The notes under the pieces: generated by a model
What the model was told of the DNA's origin: nothing
Seen by the model: only the letters and a program-made list of their open reading frames with translations
Database searches by the model: none
Shown: in pieces, positions 25,191 through 34,061 of the stretch
Layout: every line of letters starts with the position of its first letter
Numbering within the stretch: the stretch's first letter is position 1
Source: Clostridia bacterium
GTDB taxonomy: Bacteria; Bacillota; Clostridia; Oscillospirales; Acutalibacteraceae
Direction of reading: 5' to 3'
NCBI GenBank assembly: GCA_017550105.1
Contig: JAFYLQ010000021.1
Coordinates: 1-43,636, forward strand
Length of the DNA: 43,636 nucleotides
Made by a program: the position numbers and the translations under genes

Positions 25191-25216
25191 ATCCTCCGCA
25201 AAGCGGAGGATTTTTC
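25188..25216 (-). terminator. Terminator of the deacetylase operon
   Basis: ATCCTCCGC (25191-25199) pairs with GCGGAGGAT (25203-25211). The minus-strand T run is short (TTTG); the plus-strand run is longer. Confidence 0.65.
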
Positions 25217-25237
25217 CTGTTATTCGCTCAATATTCA

Positions 25238-26128
25238 TTATTTTTTCATTTCAGCAAGGTCACGGTAGTTAATTAATTGTATACCGCAAGCCTTAATGTG
25301 CTGAAGTGTCTGTGGGTCTGAGAAAAGCTTGTGCTCCCACACACGGCGGTGCCATGCACCTGAGATACCCTTAAGCTCCTCGCTTTCAAATGCGGGGTGA
25401 ATATAGGTCTCGGTAATACCGTTGGGGAATGAGCGATAAAGCTCGTAAATGTATTCCTTAAAATTCTCATAAGAGTCGTTCTGAGGTCCGTTCCACTCAC
25501 CGGGAATAAGGAAGTCGGGCATTGCCACACCATTTGCCTTTGCAAATTCAAGAACCTTGTCATAGAACATCTTAATCATATCAAGGTCAATCTTAACCGC
25601 AAGGGTGTCGTTAGCAAACATCTGAGGTACGAAGGTACCGGGGAAGCGGAAGGGAAGCCCATACTCCCCTGCAATTGCAAGGGTAAGGTTAAGAAGCTCA
25701 AAGCGGCCTGTTTCAATGCCGTAAAGTGAGCCCATGTGGTTGTCAATATGTGAGGGAGTCACACCAAAGGACTTAAAGCGTTCAATCTGTGCGCGGATTT
25801 CCTTTTCAACCTGCTCAACGTCGCAGTTTTTCTCAAAGGCGTCGGATTCGTAATACATAAATCCCTCGTCGTCACGAAGTGAGCTTGTGTCACCCTGGGC
25901 AATGGGGCTCCATCTGTAATTACCCCACTCACTTGTAAAGGTAAGGTGAACGCCCACAGCGTATTCGGGGTGAGCCGCCGCCCATTTACCCGCCTCCTTA
26001 GCCCAACAGCAAGGAGTCATAATTGTAGCGGAGGTAATACCGCCCTTCTGAAAAAGGTCTGCAACGGCACCGTTAGCCGCATGGCACATACCAAAATCGT
26101 CTGCGTTAATAATCAAATACTTATCCAT
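25238..26128 (-). CDS. ChbG/YdjC-like carbohydrate deacetylase
   Basis: The 296-residue cytoplasmic protein begins LIINADDFGMCHAANGAV. The ADDFG motif carries the acidic pair (D10, D11) of the YdjC family. Further signatures are GVHLTFTSEW (metal His), HIDNHMGSLYG (metal His) and THPAFESEELK. The family removes acetyl groups from N-acetylated di- or oligosaccharides such as chitobiose. The substrate here is unknown. A GGGGAGG site precedes the ATG at 26128. It is second in an operon with a membrane-anchored peptidoglycan-binding protein, suggesting wall-derived sugars. Confidence 0.9.
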   Translation of the reverse strand: MDKYLIINADDFGMCHAANGAVADLFQKGGITSATIMTPCCWAKEAGKWAAAHPEYAVGVHLTFTSEWGNYRWSPIAQGDTSSLRDDEGFMYYESDAFEKNCDVEQVEKEIRAQIERFKSFGVTPSHIDNHMGSLYGIETGRFELLNLTLAIAGEYGLPFRFPGTFVPQMFANDTLAVKIDLDMIKMFYDKVLEFAKANGVAMPDFLIPGEWNGPQNDSYENFKEYIYELYRSFPNGITETYIHPAFESEELKGISGAWHRRVWEHKLFSDPQTLQHIKACGIQLINYRDLAEMKK

Positions 26129-26154
26129 ATTTAAAAATCCTCCCCACTTATATC

Positions 26155-27252
26155 TTATTTTTTCTTGTTATTTGCTTCCTCAAAAAGGTCAGAAAGTGAC
26201 ATATCACCGTTTGTCTGAGGCTTCTCCTCACCCTCGGGCTTTACGTCGGCATCCTTTTTCTCAGCCTCTGCCTTTTTCTGCTTCTTTTTCTTAATCAGAA
26301 TAATCACAATAACCACAATGGCAACTAACCAAATGAAGGCAATAAGCACAACGGCGATTATTATAACAAGTATGTCCGAGCCACCGTCATCCTGACCGCT
26401 TGCCACGTTACCGCCAACGGTTGTTATACCATCCGCAGTGGTAGAGGGGGTCGATGTGGTCTGCGCCTTGATTATATATTCGTAATACAAAAGTTCAACT
26501 GCGGCAACGTCATCGTCGTTCACAATGCCGTCGGGTGCAAGACCCTTTTCGGCTTGAAGCTTTTTAACAATTTCAACCGTAGCCTCGTCATAAATACCCG
26601 TAGCCTCCTTGAGCTCGGGAGCGTAGCCTGTGTAAATAAGGTTCCACTGAATCCACTTAACGCCGTCACCCACGTCACCGGGCTTGATTTCACCCGTGGG
26701 CTTTGAATAGGGATTTGTCTTTGCCGTGGGGTCAACAGTTTCTGCCACAGGTGTTGTGGAGTCTGCATTACCCTGTGAATCACCTGCAGGGGGAACGATT
26801 GTTTCACCCTGAGTAACCGCCTGAGTAGCCGCAGGAACGGGGTCAATATAAATAACGTCGTTACCGCCAACGGTTGTGTTAAGCACACCGTTTGATGAGC
26901 TGCCCGAGCCACCGCCTAAAAGACTGCCGAACAAATCACCCGCATCACCGAAAATGCCACCAACACCGCCAATACCGTCAACAAGACCGCTACCCAAATC
27001 ACCCGAACCGCCAAAGCCGCCTAAAAGGTCACCAAGACCGTCCAAAGCACTGCTTGTTGTGGAGCCCGAACCCTCGGTGGGCTCGTTAGCAAGGGTGGTG
27101 TTCATATCATCCGCATCGTCATAGTATTGCTCCAAGGCACCGTAGGACACGTCGTTTTTAACGTCACCAACGGGAGCCTTAACCCCCATCACAGTAATAA
27201 TCAAAGCAAACACAGCAATAACACTGCACAAAACCGAAAATCTTTTTTTCAT
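26155..27252 (-). CDS. Exported, membrane-anchored protein with peptidoglycan-binding domain
   Basis: The 365-residue protein has a signal peptide or N-terminal anchor (1-25). A Gly/Ser-rich low-complexity region (about 60-130) precedes a PG_binding_1 domain at about 180-255 (GDVGDGVKWIQWNLIYTGYA, VKKLQAEKGLAPDG). A second transmembrane helix (about 293-318) is followed by a Lys/Glu-rich tail. It may tether the membrane to the wall. The PG domain closely resembles that of the autolysin at 202-2667, sharing YSxPTxxxxxGDxGxxVKWxQW. The promoter at 27283-27311 serves it and the deacetylase. No enzyme motif is seen. Confidence 0.8.
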   Translation of the reverse strand: MKKRFSVLCSVIAVFALIITVMGVKAPVGDVKNDVSYGALEQYYDDADDMNTTLANEPTEGSGSTTSSALDGLGDLLGGFGGSGDLGSGLVDGIGGVGGIFGDAGDLFGSLLGGGSGSSSNGVLNTTVGGNDVIYIDPVPAATQAVTQGETIVPPAGDSQGNADSTTPVAETVDPTAKTNPYSKPTGEIKPGDVGDGVKWIQWNLIYTGYAPELKEATGIYDEATVEIVKKLQAEKGLAPDGIVNDDDVAAVELLYYEYIIKAQTTSTPSTTADGITTVGGNVASGQDDGGSDILVIIIAVVLIAFIWLVAIVVIVIILIKKKKQKKAEAEKKDADVKPEGEEKPQTNGDMSLSDLFEEANNKKK

Positions 27253-27282
27253 ACAAAAACCTCACATAATTTTCTAAAGTAC

Positions 27283-27311
27283 ATTATAGCATAACACCTT
27301 AGCTAATGCAA
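27283..27311 (-). promoter_or_regulatory. Promoter of the PG-binding protein/deacetylase operon
   Basis: On the minus strand, TTGCAT (27311-27306), a 17-base spacer and TATAAT (27288-27283) lie about 31 bases before the start codon. Confidence 0.8.
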
Positions 27312-27317
27312 CCACCA

Positions 27318-27672
27318 AAAAATGCAGAATGCAAAATGCAAAATGCAGAATTATCGGGGCTTCGCCGAATTATAAATAAAGTAAAAGCAATGCGAAGCCT
27401 CGCCTCCCTGCGCAAGGAGGGAGGGGGACCGTCGCCAGACGGTGGAGGGTCCTGAAACTTTATTTATAAACCAAACTAAACCTGACCTTCCACCACTCCG
27501 ACCAACTTGTTTCTAAATACAATTTATTTTCACGCTTGTTAATGTTTTGATACAACAATTTATTTTAAGGTGGTCCCCCTTCCTCCCGCAAGCGGCAGGA
27601 AGGTTGGCTATCGCGTTGCAACTACTTTTTTATAATCGGCACGAAGTGCCCCTCAATTCCTAATTCCTAACT
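27318..27672. repeat. Repeat cluster containing families C and A and long repeat D
   Basis: No gene is visible. Family C words GCAGAATGCAAAATG are at 27320-27350. Family A is at 27390-27452, with hairpin CCGTC/GACGG. About 27457-27640 is repeat D, highly similar to the reverse complement of 36705-36897; it ends in a reverse family A core with CTTCCTCCCGCAAGCGG. A GGCACGAAGTGCC linker and CAATTCCTAATTCC words close the cluster. Confidence 0.75.
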
Positions 27673-27704
27673 AAAAACCCCTTCGCCGAAGCAAAGGGGT
27701 TTTT
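27673..27704 (-). terminator. Terminator of the E2-like acyltransferase gene
   Basis: AAAACCCCTT (27674-27683) pairs with AAGGGGTTTT (27694-27703) around a ten-base loop, two bases after the stop codon. T-rich sequence follows on both strands. Confidence 0.85.
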
Positions 27705-27705
27705 A

Positions 27706-28635
27706 TCACGCATTTTCATTAAGTATCATTTCGGGGTTCTTAAAGAACTCATCCATTTTTGTAAGGAAGGGTCTTACCTCACCGAAATCAAGTGCTCTGT
27801 GGTCGAAGCATATGTTCATAGGAAGGATGGTTTTGATAACGATTTTATCCTCACCGTTTTCGTCGGTAACAACAACGGGCTTTTTCTGAAGTGTGCCTAT
27901 ACCGATAACGCAAACCTGGGGCGGAATAACCATAAGCATAGCAACCTCGCCGTTAAGACCACGGGTATCCGCACCAACGTTGGAAACGGTGATTGTACCC
28001 TGCTTAAGGTCCTTACGTGTGATTCTGTCGGTTTCGGGAATAGCGTTATACGCCTTTTTCTCGGCACCCTTAAGGCGAACAATTCTGTGACGCTTGTTGG
28101 TGTTAGCACCGTAAATACGTTTAATCGCCTTAATCACGTGACCTCTTTTAAGCTTTTCAACCGTATCGTGGAACGAAACGGAATAAAGTGCCTCCGTAAG
28201 GTTTGTATTTTCAAGTCTGCGGTTAATGTCCGCCTGATATTCAGCGATTTCCTTAAGGGTTTTGTTGCCCATATCCTTCATGGTAATGGTCATCATTTCA
28301 CCGCTGGGAAGAATCCAGGGAACTGAAATATCAATATTATCAAAGGTGGTAACCTTACCTCTTACAAGACCCTTTTCGTAATGCATATGAGCGTTAATCA
28401 TGGGGTCAGCCTCAATAGCCTCTGCAATAGCCTTAAGAAGGACTGCGTTAAAGGTAATTTTTGCACTGCCCTCTTTGTTGTGCTCGGCACTGAACTTTTT
28501 GAACTCTGCCACAAATTCAGTTACGTCGGGCTCATACTGATAGCTGACGTGGGGAATATTCTGCCAGCTTTCGGTTGTCATATTAGCAACAATTTTCCTT
28601 TGAATACCAAATCGTGTTACGTCTTTTACAGCCAT
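27706..28635 (-). CDS. Stand-alone E2-type (2-oxoacid dehydrogenase) acyltransferase catalytic domain
   Basis: The 309-residue protein matches the trimeric CAT/E2 fold: KITFNAVLLKAIAEAIEADP, VTTFDNIDISVPWILPSG, GTITVSNVGADTRGLN, NICFDHRALDFGEV. The catalytic H-x3-D is kept as HRALD, but with F before the G where most E2s read DG. There is no lipoyl or E3-binding domain, and no E1 or E3 gene is nearby, so it cannot be an ordinary complex core by itself. An acyltransferase with another acyl donor such as CoA is plausible. I place the start at the ATG at 28635, with AGGTG 7 bases upstream. A GTG at 28644 overlaps that site. Confidence 0.85.
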   Translation of the reverse strand: MAVKDVTRFGIQRKIVANMTTESWQNIPHVSYQYEPDVTEFVAEFKKFSAEHNKEGSAKITFNAVLLKAIAEAIEADPMINAHMHYEKGLVRGKVTTFDNIDISVPWILPSGEMMTITMKDMGNKTLKEIAEYQADINRRLENTNLTEALYSVSFHDTVEKLKRGHVIKAIKRIYGANTNKRHRIVRLKGAEKKAYNAIPETDRITRKDLKQGTITVSNVGADTRGLNGEVAMLMVIPPQVCVIGIGTLQKKPVVVTDENGEDKIVIKTILPMNICFDHRALDFGEVRPFLTKMDEFFKNPEMILNENA

Positions 28636-28727
28636 AATAAACACCTTTCATTACTATAAGCCTTATTCCATTTATACGAGTATTTAAATTAACTCCAATC
28701 TCCACCCATACCATAAAGGCTGTGTAT

Positions 28728-28757
28728 ATTATATCAAAACTCCGCAATGAATGTCAA
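28728..28757 (-). promoter_or_regulatory. Promoter of the E2-like gene
   Basis: On the minus strand, consensus TTGACA (28757-28752), an 18-base spacer and consensus TATAAT (28733-28728) predict a leader of about 85 bases. Confidence 0.8.
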
Positions 28758-28900
28758 TTTACTTTCGCAATTAGAAAAATCCAAGCCCCATTTTCTGCCT
28801 AATGCACAAATAAGTCCCCCGCAATTTATTCATTATGCAAATATGAATATGGTTATTTATGAACCATTTATGAACGGTTGCTTTTTTATACAACAATATA

Positions 28901-28929
28901 TTGATTATAGTCGTATAATATGGTAAAAT
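28901..28929 (+). promoter_or_regulatory. Possible promoter of the zinc-ribbon ABC exporter operon
   Basis: TTGATT (28901-28906), 17 bases and TAAAAT (28924-28929). If real, transcription starts near 28936, downstream of the first ATG at 28920. A TATAAT at 28914-28919 is also present but lacks a spaced -35. Confidence 0.45.
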
Positions 28930-31373
28930 ATAAGGTAATTTTTAACATAGCTTTTAACACGGCAAACGAGGTGATTTTTACGGAAATTTTAAACAGAGCC
29001 CTTTACAAGCTCCATTTAAAAAAGCGTCCGCACCCCCCTGCTCCGCCCAAGGAGTCCATACCCGAGCCCGTTAAGGAGGTTCTCGAGGCAGAGGGGCTTG
29101 ACACGTCATCTGTAATATTTTCAATAAAAACCGATATGACCGCCGCCGAGGAATACGGCGACACCCTTATTTTCTTTGACGAAAAAGGACTTTACCGTGC
29201 GGTTTTTAAGGAGAAGGAGCTTCCCAAGAAGCCACCCAAAAGGCACAAAAAGCCCGACTTAAAGCCCGAGCTTTTACACCTTACGGCAATCCCCATTGAC
29301 GAGGTTGACGAGCTTTTTGCCGAGCAGTATCTTGCAACGGGTCAGCTTACCTACACCTTCAAGGGCGAGTATTATTCCTTGGGCTATTTCTCAATCGGTA
29401 TGCTTGAAAGGGCGGATAATTTCAGAAAGATTTTCAACGCCTTCAAAAAGGATGGCTCCCACGAGCAATACATAAGCACCGACACGGGCAACACCTGCAA
29501 AAAATGCGGTGCACCCATACCCAAGGGCTTAAGCTTCTGTAAGGATTGTGTTGACAAAAAGTCAACCGTCAAGCGCCTTTTCTCATTCTTTGGTGAGGTT
29601 AAGGGCAAGATGATTTTTATGATATGTGCGGTGCTCGTAAGCAGCGGCATCAACATTTTAATCCCTCAGTTTTCAACCCAGAAGCTTTATGACGAGGTGC
29701 TGAACCCCGACAACACCATGGCATACGACGATCTTTTCAAGGCACTCATCACCGTGGTGCTTACCATGGCGGCGCTAAAAATATCCCAACAGCTTTTCAC
29801 TCTTTTCTATCAGTACATTGTTGCGGGTATCCTGCCCGAGGTAATCTACGGCATTAAGCTTAAGATTTTCAAGGCAATGCAAAGGCTCTCGGTGGGCTTC
29901 TACACCCACAAGCAGACCGGCTCACTTATGGACCGCGTCACAAGGGACGCCAACAATATTTATTGGTTCTTCGTGGACGGCTTCCCCTACCTTATCGGTA
30001 ACGCAATAACCGTTGCGGGTCTTCTTGTGGTTATGTTTATCACCAACTACAAGCTTACCATTTTCATTGTCCTTGCAACAGCTCTCATACTTTTCATCTA
30101 CCCCATTGTAAACAAAAAATTCCGTAAGCTTCACCATAAGGTGTGGGTTCAGAACTCCCGACTCACCTCAAAGGTAAGCGACAATGTTAACGGTCACCGT
30201 ATTATCAAGGCATTCTCGAAGGAAACCGATGAGCTCAGCGAGTTTGACAAAATCAGCAAGGGGCTTCTTGATGCTGAAATCACCTCCTCCAACACCGAAA
30301 GCACCACCTTCCCCCTGCTTTCAATCATCATTTACCTTATCAGTGCCATTGTTCTTGGCATAGGCGGCGTTATGGCGGTCACCACCAAGGAAATCACCAT
30401 TGGTGAGCTTCTTACCTTCGTGGTTTATCTTCAGATGCTCCAGGCACCGGTTGAGTTTCTTTCATGGGTTACCACCTGGTGGGCTCGTTGTGTGGACTCC
30501 GCTCAGCGTGTATTTGAGGTTATGGACACCGAGCCCGACGTTACGGATAAAGAGAATCCCATTATCCTTGATGACTTCAGGGGCTCCGTTGAGTTAAAGG
30601 AGCTTCACTTCGAATACGAGCCGGCACACCCCATTATCAAAAATCTCTCCTTAAAAATCGAGGCAGGGGAAATGCTTGGTATAGTGGGTAAAACCGGCGC
30701 AGGTAAAACCACCCTTTCAAACCTTATTGCAAGGCTTTACGACCCCAAGGAGGGTGTTGTTAAAATTGACGGCATCGACGTTAAGGAGCTTTCGTCGAAG
30801 CAGCTCAGAAGCAACATCGGTATCGTTTCACAGGATATTTTCCTCTTTATGGGCACCATTGCGGATAACATCCGCTACGCAAGACCCGATGCAACCAATG
30901 ACGAGGTTATTGCCGCCGCTAAGGCTGCCTCGGCACACAGCTTTATTTCAAAGCTTCCCGACGGCTACGAAACCTACGTGGGCTCGGGCGGTCAGAGTCT
31001 TTCGGGCGGTGAGCGTCAGCGTATATCCATTGCCCGTACCATTATTCAAAATCCTAAAATCCTTATCCTTGACGAGGCAACCGCCGCAATGGATACGGAA
31101 ACCGAGCGCAATATTCAGAATTCTTTAACCAAGCTCAAAAACGGCAGAACAACCATTGCTATCGCCCACCGTCTTTCAACCCTTCGTGATGCAGATAAGC
31201 TTGCGGTTATTGACGACGGCGAGTGCATCGAGTTCGGCACCTATGACGAGCTTATTGAGAAAAAGGGCGCCTACTATAAAATGTTCAAGCTTCAGGAGGA
31301 GGCACTGCGTTTTATCGGCATAGGCGAGGAAACCGACAACAACGAAAAGGAGAAAGAGCACGATGACAACTGA
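28920..31373 (+). CDS. ABC exporter half-transporter with N-terminal soluble domain and zinc ribbon
   Basis: The 817-residue protein has a soluble N-terminal region (1-190) that I do not recognise. A zinc ribbon (C193, C196, C207, C210; CKKCG...CKDC) precedes a six-helix exporter domain (about 228-525). The ATPase domain has Walker A GKTGAGKTT (590-598), signature LSGGERQR (694-701), Walker B ILILDEA (714-720) and H-loop AHR (749-751). All catalytic residues are consensus. It likely pairs with the second exporter encoded at 31869-34025. The start is uncertain: the ATG at 28920 has no ribosome site and lies within a possible promoter. A GTG at 28971 is an alternative. The DUF1854 gene overlaps its 3-prime end by 11 bases. 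Confidence 0.85.
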   Translation: MVKYKVIFNIAFNTANEVIFTEILNRALYKLHLKKRPHPPAPPKESIPEPVKEVLEAEGLDTSSVIFSIKTDMTAAEEYGDTLIFFDEKGLYRAVFKEKELPKKPPKRHKKPDLKPELLHLTAIPIDEVDELFAEQYLATGQLTYTFKGEYYSLGYFSIGMLERADNFRKIFNAFKKDGSHEQYISTDTGNTCKKCGAPIPKGLSFCKDCVDKKSTVKRLFSFFGEVKGKMIFMICAVLVSSGINILIPQFSTQKLYDEVLNPDNTMAYDDLFKALITVVLTMAALKISQQLFTLFYQYIVAGILPEVIYGIKLKIFKAMQRLSVGFYTHKQTGSLMDRVTRDANNIYWFFVDGFPYLIGNAITVAGLLVVMFITNYKLTIFIVLATALILFIYPIVNKKFRKLHHKVWVQNSRLTSKVSDNVNGHRIIKAFSKETDELSEFDKISKGLLDAEITSSNTESTTFPLLSIIIYLISAIVLGIGGVMAVTTKEITIGELLTFVVYLQMLQAPVEFLSWVTTWWARCVDSAQRVFEVMDTEPDVTDKENPIILDDFRGSVELKELHFEYEPAHPIIKNLSLKIEAGEMLGIVGKTGAGKTTLSNLIARLYDPKEGVVKIDGIDVKELSSKQLRSNIGIVSQDIFLFMGTIADNIRYARPDATNDEVIAAAKAASAHSFISKLPDGYETYVGSGGQSLSGGERQRISIARTIIQNPKILILDEATAAMDTETERNIQNSLTKLKNGRTTIAIAHRLSTLRDADKLAVIDDGECIEFGTYDELIEKKGAYYKMFKLQEEALRFIGIGEETDNNEKEKEHDDN

Positions 31374-31866
31374 TAAGCTTTCAATTGAATTTTTAAATCC
31401 CGGGGACTGCGTTTTTTCCTTCAACAATAACGGCTTTCTGATTTTCACTCTTGAGGGTAATGCAGTGGGCAGAGTAAAGCTCATACGCACCTACCCCTAC
31501 ACCCTTACCGATGAATACATCTGTGTCCATGACCTTGAGGATAAGGAAATCGGCATTATCCGTGACCTTAAGGAGCTGGACGCCGACTCATGCGAAAACG
31601 CAAAAAAAGAGCTTGAGGGTCGCTACTACTGCCCCACCGTAACCGCTATCAAAAGCGTAAAGGAGCGTATGGGTCACTTCTACTTCCAGACTGTTGTTGA
31701 CGGCAAGGAAAAGAGCTTCACCGTACGTGATATTACACGTAATATGCGCTTTGCAAACGGCGACACCCTGCTTATTTTCGATATGGACGGCAACCGCTAC
31801 GTTATTCCGAATTTTGAAAAAACCGAGCCCAAAAGCAAAAGGCTCCTTGAACCCTATTTGTATTGA
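31363..31866 (+). CDS. DUF1854 protein encoded within ABC exporter operon
   Basis: The 167-residue soluble protein shows features I associate with DUF1854: VGRVKLIRTYPYTLTDEYIC, DKEIGIIRDLKELD, ELEGRYYCPTVTAIKSVKER, FTVRDITRNMRF and LLIFDMDGNRYVIP. DUF1854 genes accompany ABC transporters, including ones annotated as cyanophycin-associated in other bacteria; no cyanophycin synthetase or cyanophycinase is in this window. Its ATG lies inside the end of the first exporter gene, and its stop is 2 bases before the second exporter's ATG. Stoichiometric co-expression is therefore likely. Function unknown. Confidence 0.85.
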   Translation: MTTDKLSIEFLNPGDCVFSFNNNGFLIFTLEGNAVGRVKLIRTYPYTLTDEYICVHDLEDKEIGIIRDLKELDADSCENAKKELEGRYYCPTVTAIKSVKERMGHFYFQTVVDGKEKSFTVRDITRNMRFANGDTLLIFDMDGNRYVIPNFEKTEPKSKRLLEPYLY

Positions 31867-31868
31867 TT

Positions 31869-34025
31869 ATGAAAAATATTATTGCTCATTTCGACATATC
31901 TCCCCAGGGTAAAAACTGCTACGGCACCTTGTCCATTGACGGCAGTGTTATAACAAAGACCCTTGACGGAGTTGAAGAAAAATTTAATATTTCAGATATA
32001 GGCGAGGCGTTGCAATATACTGACGTCGGCTGTGGCAGACTTGAGCTTAAGCCCCGTAACGGCAGTGACGATGGCAGCGACAATATTCACGTGTGCCGCT
32101 TTTCCATGAGCTGCGTGGGCGAAATCGGCGAGTTTGTAAAGGTGCTTAACCACCTTTTTGAATCAGGTGAGGTCCTTGATATCAACACCGACGACCTGCC
32201 CGTGTGCCCCAAATGTCACCGACATTACCTCAGGGGTATGAATATGTGTATGTTCTGCGTCAAAAAGTCCTACGTTTTTTCAAGGGCATTCGGCTATTTC
32301 AAGCCATACCTCAAGCCCGTTATCGGCGCAGGCCTGCTTCTTACGGCTGCCAACGTAATTTCAGCCCTTATGCCCATGTTTAACACCATACTTATTGACG
32401 ATTATCTTCTACCCACGGCGGATGCCACGCCCCTTTTTGAATCGCGGGTTGAGGGTATAGCGGCAATTGCCGTTGTAATGGCACTTGCCTTCGCCCTTTC
32501 ACAGGTGCTTCAGATTTTCTCATCACGTATTTCAAACAGGGTGGGCTCACTTTTCTCAAGCGACCTGAGGAATATCGTTTACAGTAAAATTCAGGAGCTT
32601 TCCTTAACGTCAATGTCCAAGCGCTCTGCAGGTAACCTTATACATCGTGTTACCCACGATACCGAAAGAGTCAAGGAATTTTTCAACCAACAGGGTCGTT
32701 ACCTGATTCAGCAGGTAATTATGTTCACGGTTATTCTTATAATCCTTTTCAGGACCAATTGGCTGCTGACCCTTGTTGTTTTAATCCCCGTGCCAATCGG
32801 TGCATTTATGATGACCCGCTTCCGCCACGCCACAAGGGTACGCTACTTTAAGCAATGGCGACTTAACTCAAAGTCAACCTCAATTCTTCACGATATCATC
32901 AAGGGTATACGTGTGGTTAAATCCTTCGGTAACGAGGAGCGTGAAATCAACAAATTCGCAAACGTTTCACAGAAGCTTGCAAAGGTATGCGCCTCTAACG
33001 AAAAATTCTGGGCGGTCACCTTCCCCCTTGTTGGTAACTTTATGGCATTGGGCGAATTTCTGGTGCTTATTATCGGCGGTAAAATGGTGCTTGACGGCAC
33101 ACTTACCATCGGTGAGCTTGTGCGCTTCAACCTTTACCTCGCCTACCTTTACGCACCCCTTCGCTGGCTTTCAATGTTCCCCCGACGTCTTGCCGACTGC
33201 ACCACAAGCCTTGTTAAGATTTACGAAATTCTTGACGAGGAGCCTGCAGAAAAGGATACGAACTCAAGCCTTAAGCTTGACTCCTCAAAGCCCATTAAAT
33301 TTGAAAACGTAACCTTCGGCTACAAGTCCTATGAGCCCGTGCTTAAGAACATAAACCTTGAAATTCAACCGGGCGAAATGATTGGTCTTGTTGGTCACTC
33401 GGGTGCAGGTAAATCCACCATAATCAACCTTTGTATGCGCCTTTACGACCCGGGTGTGGGTAAAATCACCATTGGTGACGTGGATATAAAATCCGTTCCC
33501 GCCAAGGAATTGCGTGACAAAATCGGCGTAGTTTTTCAGGAGACATATCTGTTCTCAGGCTCGGTGTTTGAAAACATAGCCTACGCCCGACCCGACGCCA
33601 CTCCCGACGAGGTTATTGCCGCCGCAAAGGCTGCCAACGCCCACGAATTTATTACAAAGCTTCCCGACGGCTATAACACGGTTATCGGCGAAAACGGTCA
33701 CACCCTTTCGGGCGGTGAAAGGCAACGAATCAGCATTGCCCGTGCAATTCTCAAGAACCCCAAAATACTCATTCTTGACGAGGCAACAAGCTCCCTGGAC
33801 CCCGAAACCGAAATAAAAATTCAGGAGGCTCTTACCCGACTTATTCAGGGCAGAACCACCATCGCAATTGCCCACCGACTTGCAACACTCAGAAATGCCG
33901 ACAGACTGGTTGTTATCGAAAAGGGCAGAGTTGCCGAGGTAGGCTCCCATCAGGAGCTTATCGATATGGGCGGCATCTACTCAAACCTTGTAGCCGCCCA
34001 GCGTGAAACACACTCACTTCATTAA
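31869..34025 (+). CDS. Second ABC exporter half-transporter with N-terminal zinc ribbon
   Basis: The 718-residue protein has a soluble N-terminal domain of about 108 residues (ISPQGKNCYGTLSIDGSV...). A zinc ribbon follows (CPKC...CMFC; C113, C116, C127, C130), then a six-helix exporter domain. The ATPase domain has Walker A GHSGAGKST, Q-loop VVFQET, signature LSGGERQR, Walker B ILILDEATSSLD and H-loop AHR. The ATG at 31869 follows the DUF1854 stop by 2 bases; a TTG at 31863 also overlaps that stop. With the first exporter it should form a heterodimer, both ATP sites looking competent. The substrate is unknown. Confidence 0.87.
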   Translation: MKNIIAHFDISPQGKNCYGTLSIDGSVITKTLDGVEEKFNISDIGEALQYTDVGCGRLELKPRNGSDDGSDNIHVCRFSMSCVGEIGEFVKVLNHLFESGEVLDINTDDLPVCPKCHRHYLRGMNMCMFCVKKSYVFSRAFGYFKPYLKPVIGAGLLLTAANVISALMPMFNTILIDDYLLPTADATPLFESRVEGIAAIAVVMALAFALSQVLQIFSSRISNRVGSLFSSDLRNIVYSKIQELSLTSMSKRSAGNLIHRVTHDTERVKEFFNQQGRYLIQQVIMFTVILIILFRTNWLLTLVVLIPVPIGAFMMTRFRHATRVRYFKQWRLNSKSTSILHDIIKGIRVVKSFGNEEREINKFANVSQKLAKVCASNEKFWAVTFPLVGNFMALGEFLVLIIGGKMVLDGTLTIGELVRFNLYLAYLYAPLRWLSMFPRRLADCTTSLVKIYEILDEEPAEKDTNSSLKLDSSKPIKFENVTFGYKSYEPVLKNINLEIQPGEMIGLVGHSGAGKSTIINLCMRLYDPGVGKITIGDVDIKSVPAKELRDKIGVVFQETYLFSGSVFENIAYARPDATPDEVIAAAKAANAHEFITKLPDGYNTVIGENGHTLSGGERQRISIARAILKNPKILILDEATSSLDPETEIKIQEALTRLIQGRTTIAIAHRLATLRNADRLVVIEKGRVAEVGSHQELIDMGGIYSNLVAAQRETHSLH

Positions 34026-34026
34026 C

Positions 34027-34056
34027 AAAAACCTCCGCTCGATGCGGAGGTTTTTT
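34027..34056 (+). terminator. Terminator of the ABC exporter operon
   Basis: ACCTCCGC (34031-34038) pairs with GCGGAGGT (34044-34051), followed by TTTTTT. It directly follows the stop codon. Confidence 0.92.
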
Positions 34057-34061
34057 AGTAT

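Noticed and set aside
9465-25237. attL/attR pair or tRNA target for the phage block
   Set aside because: No tRNA gene was recognised. Direct repeats on the two sides belong to the dispersed repeat families, so they cannot be taken as att sites.
28920-34025. Cyanophycin metabolism locus
   Set aside because: Only the transporter and DUF1854 parts resemble it; no cyanophycin synthetase or cyanophycinase is present, so the substrate is left open.
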